Shown here one piece after another: positions 62,311 to 64,000 of a stretch of 64,000 bases of DNA; the first letter of the stretch is position 1; every line of letters starts with the position of its first letter. The stretch is from Reichenbachiella sp. 5M10 (GTDB taxonomy: Bacteria; Bacteroidota; Bacteroidia; Cytophagales; Cyclobacteriaceae), in NCBI RefSeq assembly GCF_002742335.1, contig NZ_MDGR01000007.1:62001-126000 (forward strand), read 5' to 3'. The translations under genes were made by a program, and so were the position numbers. The notes beneath the pieces were generated by a model. The model worked only from the letters and a program-made list of their open reading frames with translations. It did not search any database and was not told the origin of the DNA.

Positions 62311-64000
62311 ATGATATCTGATGTATTTATAAAACGCCCGGTCACCTCGATCGTCATCTCGCTCTTGCTGCTGCTGACGGGGACCTTGGCGATCATGAAC
62401 CTGCCTGTGACCCAGTATCCGGAGATTACGCCCCCAGTGGTGTCGATTTCGGGTAATTATACAGGGGCAGATGCCCAGACCGTAGAGCAGACGGTCGCGA
62501 CTCCTGTGGAGACACAGGTCAACGGTACCCCGGGTATGGCCTACGTGTCATCCAACAGTACGAGTACGGGACAGATGCAAATGAACGTCACCTTTGAGGT
62601 GGGGACCGATGTGGATATTGCCACATTGGATGTGCAAAACAGAGTGAGCATCGCCGAACCGACACTCCCAGAGGCGGTCAAGCGTCTCGGTATCGTCGTA
62701 CGCAAGCGTAATCCGAGCATCATGATGGTGGTAGGGATCTACTCTCCAAACGGGACACACGACGTAGGCTACCTCGACAACTATACCAACATCTTCGTGC
62801 GAGACGCTTTGTTGCGTGTGCCAGGTGTGGGGGATATTACTTCTCTAGGGCAGGATTTCTCGATGAGACTTTGGCTCAAGCCAGACAAGATGGCTCAGTA
62901 TGGGATCCGTACACAAGAAGTCAGTGCAGCGATACAGGAGCAAAATCTCCAAGTCGCGGCGGGGAAAGTAGGCGCTATGCCGCAGGTAGATGATCAGGCT
63001 TTCGAGTATCCGATCACTGTCAACGGCCGACTGTCGTCAAAAGAAGAATTTGAAGATATCATCGTTCGTACCAACCCTGAAGATGGCTCTTTGGTCTATC
63101 TCAAAGATATCGCGCGCATCGAGTTTGGTCGATTCGACTATGGCCGTGCGTCTGTGGTCAATGGAGACCCTACGGCGCTGCTTTTGATCTATCAAGCGCC
63201 GGGTAGCAATGCCCTCACGACGGCCGATGGGGTCAACGAAGCATTGGAAGAGTTGAAGAAAGCATTTCCTAATGATGTGGATTATGTGGTCTCTTTTGAG
63301 TCGGTCTCTGTGGTAGAGGTGTCGATCGAGGAAGTGTTGCATACGCTGTTTGAAGCCTTGCTGCTCGTGACGATCGTGGTGTTCCTGTTCTTGCAGAGCT
63401 GGAGAGCGACTTTGGTACCGATTTTGGCAATTCCGGTTTCGATTGTGGGTACGTTCATCTTTTTTATTCCCTTGGGCTTCACCATCAATACACTGACGCT
63501 GTTTGGTTTCGTCCTTGCGATTGGTATCGTAGTGGATGACGCGATTGTGGTGGTAGAGGCAGTACAGCACTACATCGATCACTTCAAGCTTTCGCCCAAA
63601 GAAGCCACACGCCGAGCAATGAAAGACATCACAGCGCCAGTTATTGCGATTGCTTTGATCTTGGCGGCTGTATTTATTCCCGTGGGGTTCATCCCAGGTA
63701 TCGTAGGACGATTGTACCAGCAGTTTGCGATTACGATTGCGATTTCGGTATTGATTTCGGCTTTTGTCGCTCTGACACTGACACCAGCGCTTTGTTCGCT
63801 GATGCTGCGTCCGATGAATTTGTCCAAGAAATCTACGGGTATCAATGGGCTGTTCTTCAAGTTCAATACTTGGTTTGAGCGGACTACTGAGTCTTATGGC
63901 AATGGTGTCCGGAAGGCCATCAAAGCCACGCCGATGGTATTGATCGCGCTAGTATGTATCTATGTAGGCACGGTGGGGATGTTCAACATCAAACCGACTG
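62311..64000 (+). CDS. RND multidrug efflux pump, AcrB/HAE1 type (3' end cut by window)
   Basis: Inner-membrane proton-driven pump. The first 563 residues are present of an expected roughly 1040. They start MISDVFIKRPVTSIVISLLL (first transmembrane helix), continue with the porter-domain phrases MNLPVTQYPEITPPVVSI and QVNGTPGMAYVSSNS, and reach the transmembrane block. There the proton-relay pair Asp409-Asp410 is intact in IGIVVDDAIVVVEAVQ. The frame is open to the right edge. The TetR, TolC and adaptor neighbours make this a complete tripartite system whose substrates are not predictable from sequence. Confidence 0.95.
   Translation, partial: MISDVFIKRPVTSIVISLLLLLTGTLAIMNLPVTQYPEITPPVVSISGNYTGADAQTVEQTVATPVETQVNGTPGMAYVSSNSTSTGQMQMNVTFEVGTDVDIATLDVQNRVSIAEPTLPEAVKRLGIVVRKRNPSIMMVVGIYSPNGTHDVGYLDNYTNIFVRDALLRVPGVGDITSLGQDFSMRLWLKPDKMAQYGIRTQEVSAAIQEQNLQVAAGKVGAMPQVDDQAFEYPITVNGRLSSKEEFEDIIVRTNPEDGSLVYLKDIARIEFGRFDYGRASVVNGDPTALLLIYQAPGSNALTTADGVNEALEELKKAFPNDVDYVVSFESVSVVEVSIEEVLHTLFEALLLVTIVVFLFLQSWRATLVPILAIPVSIVGTFIFFIPLGFTINTLTLFGFVLAIGIVVDDAIVVVEAVQHYIDHFKLSPKEATRRAMKDITAPVIAIALILAAVFIPVGFIPGIVGRLYQQFAITIAISVLISAFVALTLTPALCSLMLRPMNLSKKSTGINGLFFKFNTWFERTTESYGNGVRKAIKATPMVLIALVCIYVGTVGMFNIKPT

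Overview
The window reads as chromosomal DNA of a gliding, polysaccharide-degrading member of the Bacteroidota, probably a marine Cytophagales-type bacterium. The genus is not established. Evidence for this is gldC (gliding motility), two proteins with C-terminal type IX secretion sorting domains, two SusC/SusD-type glycan operons, many TonB-dependent receptors and lipoproteins, and promoter-like sequences of the Bacteroidota kind (TTTG about 20 bp before TAnnTTTG). No rRNA, tRNA, CRISPR array, prophage or insertion sequence was recognised. Every gene looks intact except the two cut by the window ends.

Layout. 1-2.6 kb: housekeeping operon uppP (5' cut)-truB-ribF-gldC. 2.7-7.1 kb: TonB-dependent receptor plus a long SGNH/GDSL lipoprotein. 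7.2-9.2 kb: glpX (fructose-1,6-bisphosphatase) convergent with an AI-2E-family membrane protein. 9.4-12 kb: nadA-nadB with a good promoter. 12-17.2 kb: mixed genes (two small STAS-like proteins, an HTTM membrane protein, an exported glutaminase, a NagX-like acyltransferase). 17.4-28.9 kb: starch/malto-oligosaccharide locus (membrane TPR-HTH regulator, GH97, SusC, SusD, SusE-like, GH13) closed by a strong terminator. 29.0-30.0 kb: an orphan XylF-like binding protein. 30.2-36.9 kb: putative phytate locus on the minus strand (TPR-HTH regulator, TonB receptor, very acidic lipoprotein, beta-propeller phytase). 37.1-37.7 kb: YceI. 37.7-46.3 kb: LytTR response regulator, TPR histidine kinase and a 1847-residue repeat-rich T9SS surface protein. 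46.5-58.9 kb: chitin locus (LacI regulator with a pyrimidine-dimer glycosylase on one side; SusC, SusD, a catalytically dead GH18 lipoprotein, an active GH18 chitinase, a GH20 hexosaminidase and a ROK sugar kinase on the other). 59.2-64 kb: TetR regulator and a TolC/adaptor/RND efflux set, with the pump cut by the window end.

How the parts work together. In the starch locus, GH13 should cut alpha-glucan at the surface, SusC/D/E bind and import the pieces, and GH97 releases glucose in the periplasm. In the chitin locus, the GH18 chitinase makes chito-oligosaccharides, the dead GH18 and SusD probably hold them, SusC imports them, GH20 trims them to GlcNAc and the ROK kinase phosphorylates the sugar. 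Each nutrient locus carries its own regulator: DUF6377-type TPR-HTH for starch, a similar TPR-HTH protein for phytate, LacI for chitin.

Most interesting points: (1) a two-component system next to a giant adhesin whose upstream region has 21-bp-spaced direct repeats of the LytTR kind and a hairpin abutting the start codon; (2) twin LacI-type palindromes exactly 21 bp apart, upstream of a possible leader peptide, in the chitin locus; (3) the GH18-like binding protein with a ruined DxxDxDxE motif; (4) the phytase locus with an extremely acidic lipoprotein of unknown function.
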